A program made the position numbers and the translations under genes. The notes beneath the pieces are model-generated. The model searched no databases, had not been told where the DNA came from, and saw nothing but the letters and a program-made list of their open reading frames with translations. Positions 1 to 8,097 of a DNA stretch of 64,000 bases are shown here, piece after piece (positions within the stretch are counted from its first letter, which is position 1; each line of letters opens with the position of its first letter). Source of the stretch: Arthrobacter sp. PAMC25284 (GTDB lineage: Bacteria; Actinomycetota; Actinomycetes; Actinomycetales; Micrococcaceae); assembly GCF_019443425.1 (NCBI RefSeq), contig NZ_CP080382.1, positions 248,001-312,000 on the forward strand. The letters run 5' to 3'.

Positions 1-500
1 ACGTTGTCGCTAATCAGCGCGTCGACGGAGCAGTCGCTGTTTTCACCGACGTCGTAGACCCAGAGTTCCGGGTCGCACTGGTTGGGTTCGAGCTTCATGC
101 CCTGGCGTCTGACGTGCCGCTCCAGCGCCCCGACGATCTGGTCGATGTTCGCGAACACGGTTACCGGGTTGCTGTATCCCTTGTGCCGGGGCACATAGCA
201 ATAGGCGCATGCCATGGCGCAGCCGTTCGCGGTGGAGGGCGCAATGAAGTCCGCGGACCGGCCGTTCGGCTTGACCGTCAGCGCTTTCTTGACGCCGAGG
301 ACCAGCGCCTCCGTCTTGATCCGGGACCAGCGCGGCACGTTCGTTTCATCACCGTGCACCTCAGGGATGTTCCAGTGGCTGTCGACAAGCACGACGTCGG
401 CGTCCGGCCAGCGTTCGAGGATCTCCCTGCCTCTGGGAAGCTCCAGAGCAGCCGGCTGCGCATAGATGCGCCGGATCTGCAGCAGCCGGTTGAATTCCAT
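1..500 (-). CDS. Spore photoproduct lyase family radical SAM protein (3' part cut by window edge)
   Basis: Only the N-terminal 166 residues are present; the gene runs off the left edge. The translation contains CAMACAYC (CX3CX2C), the [4Fe-4S] cluster motif of radical SAM enzymes, followed by YVPRHKGYSNPVT, typical of the spore photoproduct lyase family. Members split the thymine dimer called spore photoproduct or belong to the uncharacterised Spl-like branch of non-sporulating actinobacteria. The ATG at 500 has a GGGAG sequence nine bases upstream, which supports this start. It is divergent from the GntR gene that follows. The exact substrate in a non-spore-former is unknown. Confidence 0.88.
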   Translation of the reverse strand, partial: MEFNRLLQIRRIYAQPAALELPRGREILERWPDADVVLVDSHWNIPEVHGDETNVPRWSRIKTEALVLGVKKALTVKPNGRSADFIAPSTANGCAMACAYCYVPRHKGYSNPVTVFANIDQIVGALERHVRRQGMKLEPNQCDPELWVYDVGENSDCSVDALISDN

Positions 501-624
501 GATGCCATTCTCCCAAAACGCCGAGGATGCCGTGGACAGCACCGGTCCGCACTACGGCGTTATTTTTTTGCCTCAGGAAGTAGGCGCCGAGAACCCCGTG
601 GGCTTATTCCCGCCATCGGAAAGG

Positions 625-1440
625 ATGGTCGGCTGTTACGCTGACACCGTGGATTACGGGGTTCCGAACGAGGCTGAGGCGGTGCCCCTCCGTTCGCTTG
701 AGATGGTCGCCCAGATGCGGGTCGGGACGCTGGATCCGTTTGGCCGCGCCGAACAGGTTGCTGAGCAGCTCACTGCGGCAATCGGCATTGGCATTCTCAA
801 TAAGGGAGAGCGGCTCCCTCCGGAGCTGACTCTTGCCGAGCACCTGGGGGTCTCGCCACTGACGTTGCGCCAGTCGTTGGCGCTGCTGCGAAGTAAAGGC
901 CTGCTGGAAACCCGCCGCGGGCGGGGTGGCGGCAGTTTCATTAGCGGAAACGTCAGCGTCAGCGACGCGAGTATCCGCACCCGCCTGACCCAATGCGGCA
1001 CAGATGACCTGCGGGATCTCGGAGACGTCGCGGCATCCGTTGCGGCTTCGGCGGCCAGGCTGGCCGCGCTGCGCTCAGACAGCCAGGATATCCGCCGCGT
1101 CAGAGACCTTGCCGCGCGATTCGACGGGGCGCAGGGGGCGGATGAGCTACGGCGTGCCGATGCCAGGCTGCATATCGGGCTGGGCGTCGCTTCCCAGTCG
1201 CGCCGCTTGACGACGCTCATGATCCAGATCCAGAGCGAAATGGCGCCCCTGTCATGGGGGCAATCGTGGACGGACTACCGGACTCAGGCCTCCGCCGCTC
1301 ACGGCCTTTTGATAGACGCCATCGAACGGCGTGACGCGGCAGCCGCTGAGCAGTTGGCCAGGGGCCATTTTGAACTCGAGGCCGCCCTGCTGATCGATCA
1401 GCATCTGGATCTCCTCACCGCCGGAACGGAGTCACAATGA
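625..1440 (+). CDS. GntR/FadR-family transcriptional regulator
   Basis: The product has an N-terminal winged helix (AEQVAEQLTAAIGIGILNKG, then LPPELTLAEHLGVSPLTLRQ and GLLETRRGRGGGSFI), followed by an all-helical FCD/FadR-C-like ligand domain. About 271 residues is close to the usual length. Its stop overlaps the ATG of the Cache-domain gene (ATGA), so the two are probably translationally coupled. It likely controls the aldehyde dehydrogenase-flavoprotein-permease run downstream; the palindrome at 2296-2316 is a candidate operator. The start is uncertain: ATG 625 is used, but GTG 649 or ATG 703 also fit and none has a convincing ribosome site. Confidence 0.85.
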   Translation: MVGCYADTVDYGVPNEAEAVPLRSLEMVAQMRVGTLDPFGRAEQVAEQLTAAIGIGILNKGERLPPELTLAEHLGVSPLTLRQSLALLRSKGLLETRRGRGGGSFISGNVSVSDASIRTRLTQCGTDDLRDLGDVAASVAASAARLAALRSDSQDIRRVRDLAARFDGAQGADELRRADARLHIGLGVASQSRRLTTLMIQIQSEMAPLSWGQSWTDYRTQASAAHGLLIDAIERRDAAAAEQLARGHFELEAALLIDQHLDLLTAGTESQ

Positions 1441-2162
1441 CAGAGTCGCTGAGCACCGCTATTGAGTCCACTGCCCGGATCATCGGGGAGCACATTGACC
1501 GCATGTTTGACAGCCTCACAGCGATGCAGCCGCTGGTGCTGGACCTCACGGGCTCTGCCGGACCTGTTTACCGCAAGACGCTGACAGCGCTGCGGGAACC
1601 TCTGGGCGAACTCATTCATGCCCATGCCGGCCTGGTGGACGGCGCGGGACTGGCCGTGGCGCCCGGGCTCCTGGCTGACGCCGACCTGTGGCTTCAGTGG
1701 TGGCGCCGCGGCAGCGACGGCGGGCTCCACTTCAAGGAGCATACGTTCAATCCGGACTCGGTAAATTTCTACGACTACACAGCACTGGACTGGTTCAACA
1801 TTCCCGCCGCCACGGGAGAACCGGTCCTCGTCGGCCCGTATGTCGACAGCGGGGGCACGGACCTGAGGGTCATTACGGCAGCGCTGGCCGTTGCCCATAA
1901 TCAGAACCTCTGCAGCGTCCTGGCAGCCGACCTGTCTCTGGATTTTCTGGAAGTGCTGTTTCTACGTTCGCTGAGACGGCGGGAACAGCACGTTGCCCTG
2001 GTGACCGGCACCGGCAAAGTAGTTGTCTCCAACACCGCCCGGCATGCCACCGGCACGTTGCTGACCCCCAACGCCTTGGCCCAGGCAGCGCCGTCTCTGT
2101 CCTGCATCGTGCCGGTTTCGCGGATTCCGGCCGGTCCCTGGCGACTGGTCGTCCTGCCGTAG
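1437..2162 (+). CDS. Soluble Cache-domain-like sensor protein coupled to the GntR regulator
   Basis: This 241-residue protein overlaps the regulator stop by four bases. The central stretch LWLQWWRRG, the acidic and aromatic segment around NFYDYTALDWFN and the VGPYVDSGGTDLRVI segment resemble extracellular Cache (PDC) ligand-binding domains. However, no signal peptide or membrane helix is visible, so it would be cytoplasmic. The family assignment is from residue pattern only. The context suggests it binds the small molecule handled by the downstream permease and dehydrogenase and reports to the GntR protein. That role is inference. Confidence 0.62.
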   Translation: MTESLSTAIESTARIIGEHIDRMFDSLTAMQPLVLDLTGSAGPVYRKTLTALREPLGELIHAHAGLVDGAGLAVAPGLLADADLWLQWWRRGSDGGLHFKEHTFNPDSVNFYDYTALDWFNIPAATGEPVLVGPYVDSGGTDLRVITAALAVAHNQNLCSVLAADLSLDFLEVLFLRSLRRREQHVALVTGTGKVVVSNTARHATGTLLTPNALAQAAPSLSCIVPVSRIPAGPWRLVVLP

Positions 2163-2295
2163 CGGCAGCCGCAGGGCATCGGGCCCCAGGGGACGACGTC
2201 GGGCCCCCGGTTTTCCTGGCTGGCACGGCTCACAAGCGCTTAACGGTGTCCCAGCCCTCGCGGAGTACCGTCGGGAGAACATCCAAAAATGATTT

Positions 2296-2316
2296 AAACC
2301 TTTAAGTCTAAAGTTT
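2296..2316. promoter_or_regulatory. Imperfect palindrome, candidate GntR operator
   Basis: Within a strikingly AT-rich patch of the 289-bp gap before the dehydrogenase gene, arms AAACcTTTA and TAAAGTTT flank AGTC. One extra C breaks perfect symmetry. It lies about 140 bp upstream of the ATG at 2452. The position, symmetry and base composition fit an operator for the regulator encoded upstream; no binding data are implied. Confidence 0.4.
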
Positions 2317-2451
2317 ATTGCCTATAGCCTGTTTGTGTGATGTAGTTCATAGTGAGAAACATCCTCTGACTGCCCGGTTGATCGACCCGGCAGGTGTGTG
2401 ATTCCAGCTATGGCGTGCAACGGCGCACGCAGAAAGTATTGGCGATTCATC

Positions 2452-3951
2452 ATGACTCTGACTGATATTGCACGTTTTTCCGTCCGACGGGCCTCGGGCC
2501 ACACTCCGGAGCTGGAACTCCCGCCTGCCGGGCACTTCATCGGAGGATCCTTCGTCCCCGGGTCCTCCGGCGCCCAAACGGAAATCGTGGATCCGACCAC
2601 CGGGCAGAGCTTCGCCTCAGTGGCGGAAGGCACGGCGGACGACGTCGATGCCGCAGTTGCAGCAGCAGTCAGGGCCCAACCGGGCTGGGGTGCGACGACC
2701 CCCAAGGAGCGCTCCGAGGCACTCTCGAAAATCGCCGATATTATTGAGGCCAGCCACGCCGTCCTCGAAGCCCTGGAATCCGCAAATACCGGCAAACCGC
2801 AGAGCGTTTCCGAGGATGACGTCTCCAGCGCCGTTGACACTTTCCGCTTTATGGCCGGCGCCGGCAGGGCGCTCAGCTCACTTGCCGCCGGTGACTACGT
2901 TGCAGGCCACACCTCCGTCATCCTCCGTGAACCCATCGGCGTGGTCGGGGTGATAACGCCGTGGAACTATCCGCTGCTGATGGCCGCATGGAAGCTCGCA
3001 CCTATTCTGGCGGCCGGAAATTCGGTGGTGTTGAAGCCCTCCGAACAGACCCCGCTGACCACCTTGAAGCTCATGGAACTGATCGCCGGTGTGCTCCCGG
3101 ACGGTGTCCTGAACGTCGTCACAGGCCTGGGGCCGGTCGTTGGGGCCAGGCTCGCTGACCACCCGGATATCAATCTGGTGGCCGTGACTGGCAGCGTCGG
3201 CAGCGGTAAGGCAGTCGCTTCGTTGGCGGGCAGCACCGTCAAGCGCGTTCACCTGGAGCTGGGAGGCAAAGCCCCCGTGCTCATCTACGCAGATGCAGAT
3301 CTGGCGGCTGCCGCCACAGCCCTGCGCACCGCTGGATTTTGGAACTCGGGCCAGGAATGTGGCTCGGCCTGCCGGGTGCTCGTCCACGAATCCGTAGCCG
3401 AAGAGTTTACCGAACTTCTGGTTCGTGAAGTCAGCACGCTGGTAGTCGGCGATCCGGCAGCAGGAGCCGATGTGGAGATTGGCCCGATGGTGTCCGAAGC
3501 CCACTTCGCCCGCGTCGCCGGCTTCCTGCAGCGCGCACTCGACGCCGGGATTACCGCGGCCATCGGCGGCCGGCCGCTGGAGGGTCCGGGCTATTTCATT
3601 GCTCCTACCGTCCTGGTCAACGTTCCGGCCGGGGCCGAGGCTGCGCGGGAGGAAATCTTTGGTCCGGTGATAACCGTCGAGACATTCTCCGATGAGCAAG
3701 AGGTCATCAGGCGGGCCAACGACACACCCTACGGCTTGGCGGCCTCTGTGTGGACCAGCGATGCGCGGCTGTCCATGAGTGTTCCCCGGAAGCTGGATTT
3801 CGGTACCGTCTGGGTCAACTCCCATCTGGTCCTGGCCAACGAAGTGCCGTGGGGCGGGTTCAAGGGATCCGGCTACGGCCGGGATCTTTCCCTCTACGCA
3901 CTTGAGGACTTCTCCCGCACCAAGCACGTGATGATCAACCACAGCGCCTGA
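2452..3951 (+). CDS. Gamma-aminobutyraldehyde-type aldehyde dehydrogenase
   Basis: This is a full-length NAD(P)+-dependent aldehyde dehydrogenase of 499 residues. The catalytic Glu269 lies in LELGGKAP and the nucleophile Cys303 in NSGQECGSACR. The C-terminal segment VNSHLVLANEVPWGG followed by SGYGRDLSLYALEDF resembles PatD/gamma-aminobutyraldehyde dehydrogenases more than betaine-aldehyde dehydrogenases. It would oxidise an amino-aldehyde to the amino acid. ATG 2452 was chosen because family homology begins just after it; an in-frame GTG lies at 2398. It is followed on the same strand by a flavoprotein oxidase and an EutH permease, suggesting an amino-alcohol or polyamine-derived substrate. 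Confidence 0.9.
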   Translation: MTLTDIARFSVRRASGHTPELELPPAGHFIGGSFVPGSSGAQTEIVDPTTGQSFASVAEGTADDVDAAVAAAVRAQPGWGATTPKERSEALSKIADIIEASHAVLEALESANTGKPQSVSEDDVSSAVDTFRFMAGAGRALSSLAAGDYVAGHTSVILREPIGVVGVITPWNYPLLMAAWKLAPILAAGNSVVLKPSEQTPLTTLKLMELIAGVLPDGVLNVVTGLGPVVGARLADHPDINLVAVTGSVGSGKAVASLAGSTVKRVHLELGGKAPVLIYADADLAAAATALRTAGFWNSGQECGSACRVLVHESVAEEFTELLVREVSTLVVGDPAAGADVEIGPMVSEAHFARVAGFLQRALDAGITAAIGGRPLEGPGYFIAPTVLVNVPAGAEAAREEIFGPVITVETFSDEQEVIRRANDTPYGLAASVWTSDARLSMSVPRKLDFGTVWVNSHLVLANEVPWGGFKGSGYGRDLSLYALEDFSRTKHVMINHSA

Positions 3952-3992
3952 ACCATCCACAGCGCCTGAATCATCCACAGCCCCTAATCCGC
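3939..3992 (+). repeat. 18-bp imperfect tandem repeat x3 over the stop codon
   Basis: Three head-to-tail copies of CCACAGCGCCTGAAnCAT start at 3939, 3957 and 3975. The first includes the stop codon of the aldehyde dehydrogenase and the second copies it again. The third has drifted (CCCCTAA). This looks like replication slippage. Confidence 0.8.
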
Positions 3993-4017
3993 GTCATCAT
4001 CACGTTCGGAGATCCGC

Positions 4018-5331
4018 ATGACCACCACCGATATATCCGGAACCGTTCCCGCTACCGCCGGCCATAACCTGAACGCTCTGGCCGTTCCGCCGGTCCCTTT
4101 CGACACCCACCACCTCTGGACCAACTGGGCCGGCAACCAGTCCGCTACCCCGGCTTTTACCGTCCGGCCCCGAACCGAGCAGGAAGTCGTTGACACTGTT
4201 CGCTTCGCCATCAAGGAGGGTCTTCCGGTCCGCGCAGTTGGCGCCGGACACTCCTTCACCCCGCTGGTGCAAACCGGCGGAATCCTGATGGACCTTTCGG
4301 GGCTGTCCGGTATCACCGGTACCGATCCCGCCCGCCGTCGTGTCCGCGCCAAAGGCGGCACCCCGATCAGCGCCTTTGGCGACCCGCTCTGGGAGCAGGG
4401 TCTGGCGCTGAGCAACCAGGGTGATATCGACAAGCAGTCTATTTCCGGCGCCATCTCCACCGGCACCCACGGCTCCGGTATCGAGCTCGGCTCTTTCTCT
4501 TCGAGTCTCCGCTGGGTCCGCCTGGTCAACGGCCATGGCGAGATCGTCGAAATTGGTGAGGACCGGCTCCATGAGCTGCGCGCCGCCCAGGTTGCCCTCG
4601 GCACGTTGGGAATCTTCCTCGAGGTCGAGTTGCAGGTAGTGGACAGCTATCACCTTCAGGAACGGATTACCTACCCCACGTGGGAGGAAACGTCCGCCAC
4701 GTGGGATGCGGACATAGCCGATAACCGCCACTATTCATTCCTGTGGTGCCCGGGGGAGGACTCGGCCGAACTGTACGAGTTGCCCACTCCGGCGGGCGAG
4801 CGGATGACAGACCGCAGCTACACCAAGCGCTACAACTCGGTGAAGCTCAACGAAGCCACGGATATCTCATTGGAGGAAGGATCCCGACGGGACCGTTCCT
4901 ACCGGATCTACCCCGGCGGATTTATGATCCCATTCCACGAAATGGAGTACTACGTTCCCGTCGAACACGGCAAGGAGGCCGTGGAACGGGTGCAGGACCT
5001 GATCCGCACTACCCACCCGGACCAGAAATACCCGATGGAAGTCCGCTGGGTAAAGCAGGACGAAGGGTATCTGTCCCCGTTCGCCAAGCGCGACACCACC
5101 GTCATCTCCGTGTCCGGCGCCCCCGGCACCAACTACTGGCCCTACCTGCGCGACGTCGACGCCGTGCTGCAGGACTTCGACGCCCGCGCGCACTGGGGCA
5201 AGATCCACTTCATGACCCGTGCACGGCTTGAAAAGCTCTACCCCGAGCTTGACTCGTTCCTCCAGGTCCGCCGGGAGTTCGACCCCAACGGGGTCTTCCT
5301 CAACGACCACACCCGCGCCCTCCTCGGTTAA
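4018..5331 (+). CDS. FAD-binding oxidoreductase, D-arabinono-/L-gulono-1,4-lactone oxidase family
   Basis: This 437-residue flavoprotein belongs to the VAO/PCMH fold. An N-terminal FAD-binding half carries VGAGHSFTPL, where His78 is the position of covalent FAD attachment in family members, and GDIDKQSISGAISTGTHG. A C-terminal ALO domain ends in HWGKIHF and VFLNDHTR. Relatives oxidise aldono-1,4-lactones, or sugar alcohols in the alditol oxidase branch, using oxygen or a dye as acceptor. Here it lies between an amino-aldehyde dehydrogenase and an EutH permease, so an amino-alcohol substrate is possible. That substrate is inference; the family call is firm. Confidence 0.88.
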   Translation: MTTTDISGTVPATAGHNLNALAVPPVPFDTHHLWTNWAGNQSATPAFTVRPRTEQEVVDTVRFAIKEGLPVRAVGAGHSFTPLVQTGGILMDLSGLSGITGTDPARRRVRAKGGTPISAFGDPLWEQGLALSNQGDIDKQSISGAISTGTHGSGIELGSFSSSLRWVRLVNGHGEIVEIGEDRLHELRAAQVALGTLGIFLEVELQVVDSYHLQERITYPTWEETSATWDADIADNRHYSFLWCPGEDSAELYELPTPAGERMTDRSYTKRYNSVKLNEATDISLEEGSRRDRSYRIYPGGFMIPFHEMEYYVPVEHGKEAVERVQDLIRTTHPDQKYPMEVRWVKQDEGYLSPFAKRDTTVISVSGAPGTNYWPYLRDVDAVLQDFDARAHWGKIHFMTRARLEKLYPELDSFLQVRREFDPNGVFLNDHTRALLG

Positions 5332-5356
5332 GCAAACCCTCCTCGCACTCCGCAGC

Positions 5357-5385
5357 GCTGGCGGTACCCCTGAGGTGCCGCCAGC
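5357..5385 (+). terminator. Hairpin between flavoprotein and permease genes
   Basis: A 12-bp stem (GCTGGCGGTACC with GGTGCCGCCAGC, one G-U pair) encloses the loop CCTGA. There is no T-run, so it may be a partial terminator or an mRNA-processing or stability element that sets different expression of oxidase and permease. Confidence 0.5.
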
Positions 5386-5412
5386 CACTCCCGAAAGCAC
5401 TTGGTGACCAAT

Positions 5413-6777
5413 ATGGAAGTAATCGGTCAAATTATCATCTACATCATGATGGGGTTCCTCCTCATAGGTGCGGTGAGCGCCATTTTCGACGACGAAAAAG
5501 GCTTCGGTAAAGAATTCAAAGAAGGCATCTACGCGATTGGCCCCATTTTCCTGCCCGTTGCGGGGATCATGGTTTTCATTCCGATCCTGAGCCAACTGGT
5601 GACCACCTATCTGGCGCCGATCTATTCCTGGGTCCATGCCGACCCGTCGCTGGCTGCAACGACGCTCATCGCCGGCGACATGGGTGGCTATCACCTCGCC
5701 TTCGAAACGGCCGGCAGCCACGGCGCGTGGATCATGGCCTTCGCCGTCAGCTTCACCGCCGGCTCCACCATTATTTTCTCCATCCCGGTCGGGCTGGCGA
5801 TGCTGGATAAGCGGGACCATAAATACATGGCACTGGGGGTCATGGCCGGTCTGCTGTCCATTCCCTTCGCTGTCTTCATCATCACCCTGATCATGCAGGG
5901 CGGCGCCACGCCGCTGCGGAGCGATATATCCAACACCTCGGCGTCGGACACTCCGTTTAATCTGCCGGTCGGCGACATCCTGCTGAACCTGGCGCCTTTG
6001 ACGTTTATCGTTTTGGTGCTTGCTTTGGGCCTGCGATTCTTCTCGAAGTTCATGGTGAAGGCATTCATCATTTTCGGCAGAGGCCTGGAAATCATCATCA
6101 AACTGGCTCTGGCCGTCTCCGTGGTGCAGTACTTCACCGGCGTCTTTGATGTCTTTGGAACGTGGCCGCTGGCCCCGTTCATTGCCGACGGCGAGGACCA
6201 GTTCCGGGCCCTCGAAGTTGCCGGCTACATCGGAGTTATGCTGGCCGGTGCGTTCCCCATGGTCCATGCCATCCGCACGTGGCTTGCCGCGCCGCTTTCG
6301 ACCGTCGGCAAACGCTTCGGATTCAGTGAAGAGGGTGCAGCCGGACTCCTTGCGGCGGCCGCCAACATCCTGGCCCTGTTCCGGGTTGTCCGGTTCATGC
6401 CGCCCAGGGACAAGGTGCTCACCATTGCCTTTGCGGTCTGCGCCGCGTTTACCTTCGGTGACCACCTCGCCTTCAGCGCCAATTTCCAGCCGAACATGGT
6501 GTTTCCGCTGATTGTCGGCAAGCTGGCAGGTGGCGTGATCGGGATCCTCCTTGCCGTGTGGCTTGCCGTTCCCTATGCACGCGTCCTCGAAGCCGCGGAT
6601 CGTGCGGACGGCACCATTGACGCCCACGAATACGACGCCCACGTGCACGGACACAAGCAGGACCATGAATCGTCGGAGGCCACTACGGGCGCGCTGGTCG
6701 GCAAGGCCGACGCCAGCTCACAAAGCGAACAGGACTCGGAAGTGAACGACGGCGGTCAGCCCGCCACCCGCCTCTGA
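5413..6777 (+). CDS. EutH-family ethanolamine permease
   Basis: The 454-residue polytopic membrane protein begins MEVIGQIIIYIMMGFLLIGA. It contains IAGDMGGYHLAFETAG, IIFSIPVGLAMLDKRDHKY, GAFPMVHAIRTW and FGDHLAFSANFQPNM, matching the known signatures of EutH (DMGGFFLA, TIVFSIPVAL, GDHLGF). EutH moves ethanolamine across the cytoplasmic membrane. The C-terminus is an extended hydrophilic tail rich in His, Glu and Asp. No ethanolamine ammonia-lyase or microcompartment gene is in the window, and the neighbours are oxidative enzymes. ATG 5413 is preferred over TTG 5401 because homology starts there. Confidence 0.86.
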   Translation: MEVIGQIIIYIMMGFLLIGAVSAIFDDEKGFGKEFKEGIYAIGPIFLPVAGIMVFIPILSQLVTTYLAPIYSWVHADPSLAATTLIAGDMGGYHLAFETAGSHGAWIMAFAVSFTAGSTIIFSIPVGLAMLDKRDHKYMALGVMAGLLSIPFAVFIITLIMQGGATPLRSDISNTSASDTPFNLPVGDILLNLAPLTFIVLVLALGLRFFSKFMVKAFIIFGRGLEIIIKLALAVSVVQYFTGVFDVFGTWPLAPFIADGEDQFRALEVAGYIGVMLAGAFPMVHAIRTWLAAPLSTVGKRFGFSEEGAAGLLAAAANILALFRVVRFMPPRDKVLTIAFAVCAAFTFGDHLAFSANFQPNMVFPLIVGKLAGGVIGILLAVWLAVPYARVLEAADRADGTIDAHEYDAHVHGHKQDHESSEATTGALVGKADASSQSEQDSEVNDGGQPATRL

Positions 6778-6801
6778 ACGGGCAGCACCGACGTGATCGT
6801 A

Positions 6802-6831
6802 GTAGACCCGGGTCCGGAGGCCCGGGTCTAC
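6802..6831 (+). terminator. Terminator hairpin after the permease gene
   Basis: A perfect 11-bp stem (GTAGACCCGGG and CCCGGGTCTAC) around an 8-base loop lies 25 bp after the permease stop. It closes the catabolic unit. No T-tract follows. The rest of the gap to 7105 has no convincing gene. Confidence 0.65.
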
Positions 6832-7105
6832 CGCGATGTAGGACGTCAGGTCCGGGGGGTTACCGGTGCCCAACACCGTGCGGCTGCCGGGGCAGGGCGC
6901 CTATGCCACCAGCCGCAGCGGCCGGCGGTGGCCGTGAGTTGGTACCGGGAGGTCTGGTGCGAGGCGCGCCTGATGAAAACTTCGTTGGCTCAGGTGGCCC
7001 GCCCACCAATGAGCTAACGCTCGGCATTTGAGGGTTCCCTCTGCCGGGTGAAACTCTTACGCTAGGAGCGCTAAGTATGGTTCCTATTCGAGGGGGTTTT
7101 ACCTG

Positions 7106-7951
7106 ATGCGAAAAGTTCCTGCGCTTGGATTGACGACGGCAGCAATGATTGCCCTGGCTGGCTGCACCGGCGGGGGGACTGCCAGCCCGTCTGCCACGAC
7201 GGCAACAGCTACGGCCACCGAAACGGCAGAATCCAAGGTCTACAGCGAGGATGAGCTCCGGGAGCTGATCTCCGGCACGACCGATGACAACGGCAATGAA
7301 TTAGTGCTCTATTCCAAGGAGCAGGTGGACCAAGGCGGGAACATCGCCAACCTGCTGATGAGCACCGCCACGGTTGACCCTGCGGACTGCAAGGGAATTG
7401 CCACGGCGGGGTTGCTGGATACCGCAGAGAACGGTGACTTGGCCGTCGCAATTTCCGAAGCTGACCAGCCGCGAACGCTCTCCGCCCAGTCGGGCAGTGA
7501 CGGCCCGGATGCCGCGGAAGTGCTGCAGCAGATCAGCAGCAAGATGGACCAATGCTCCAACTTCTCCGTGGTGATCCTCGGCCAAACGTACCAAGTCTCC
7601 AGCAAGGAGCTGAACGCGACCACGGATGCCCAAAAAACCTTCGCCACGGTGAGCACCCGCGGTGAGGGAAACCAGGAGATGCTGATGCAGGTCTCCGCTG
7701 CCCAGGGCAGGCTGCTGGTCGTCGCCACCAAGGGCGGCGCCGACCTGGGAGACCCGGACCAGAAGGAGCTCGAACATCTGATCAATGAGGTGCTCCAGAA
7801 GGCCGATGGTGGCAGCGGAACCTCCAGCCCCACGTCAACCAGCACTACTGGCTCCACCAGCACCGCCTCACCGGACGGTTCAGCCTCACCTACGGCCACC
7901 GAATCGGAGAACACCGCGACGTCCTCGCCGTCACCCACAACCTCGAAGTGA
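7106..7951 (+). CDS. Secreted lipoprotein of unknown function
   Basis: The 281-residue protein has a lipoprotein signal with lipobox LAGC (lipidated Cys20), then a Thr/Ser/Ala-rich linker. A globular domain of about 180 residues follows, with two Cys (in DPADCKG and KMDQCSN), and then a long Ser/Thr/Pro-rich C-terminal tail. The pattern resembles the actinobacterial sensor-domain lipoproteins, but no specific function can be assigned. GAGGGGG lies nine bases ahead of the ATG. It is monocistronic, with an 8-bp-stem hairpin at 7999-8029 downstream. Confidence 0.8.
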   Translation: MRKVPALGLTTAAMIALAGCTGGGTASPSATTATATATETAESKVYSEDELRELISGTTDDNGNELVLYSKEQVDQGGNIANLLMSTATVDPADCKGIATAGLLDTAENGDLAVAISEADQPRTLSAQSGSDGPDAAEVLQQISSKMDQCSNFSVVILGQTYQVSSKELNATTDAQKTFATVSTRGEGNQEMLMQVSAAQGRLLVVATKGGADLGDPDQKELEHLINEVLQKADGGSGTSSPTSTSTTGSTSTASPDGSASPTATESENTATSSPSPTTSK

Positions 7952-7998
7952 GGCCATGCGCTGAGGGAGTCCAGGACCTGGATGCTCACGGGTGATTT

Positions 7999-8029
7999 CC
8001 TGCCGCTGGGGCGAAGCCCGCGCGGCAGG
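7999..8029 (+). terminator. Hairpin after lipoprotein gene
   Basis: CCTGCCGC pairs with GCGGCAGG across a 15-base loop between the lipoprotein and DinB genes. It lacks a T-run. Confidence 0.4.
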
Positions 8030-8097
8030 GCCCTATCCGGTGGTGCGGCTTCCGTGCAAGCATGGGGCACACCGACAACGCGCCGTGAGGGGAATCA

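Noticed and set aside
4867..6666. Long open frame antisense to the flavoprotein and permease genes
   Set aside because: It is His/Asp/Gly/Arg-rich, has no recognisable domain, and exactly shadows two well-supported genes; GC-rich codons rarely give stops on the opposite strand.
6793..7017. Short plus-strand open frame after the permease
   Set aside because: It begins before the terminator hairpin and reads through it, is Arg/Val-rich, and has no ribosome site.
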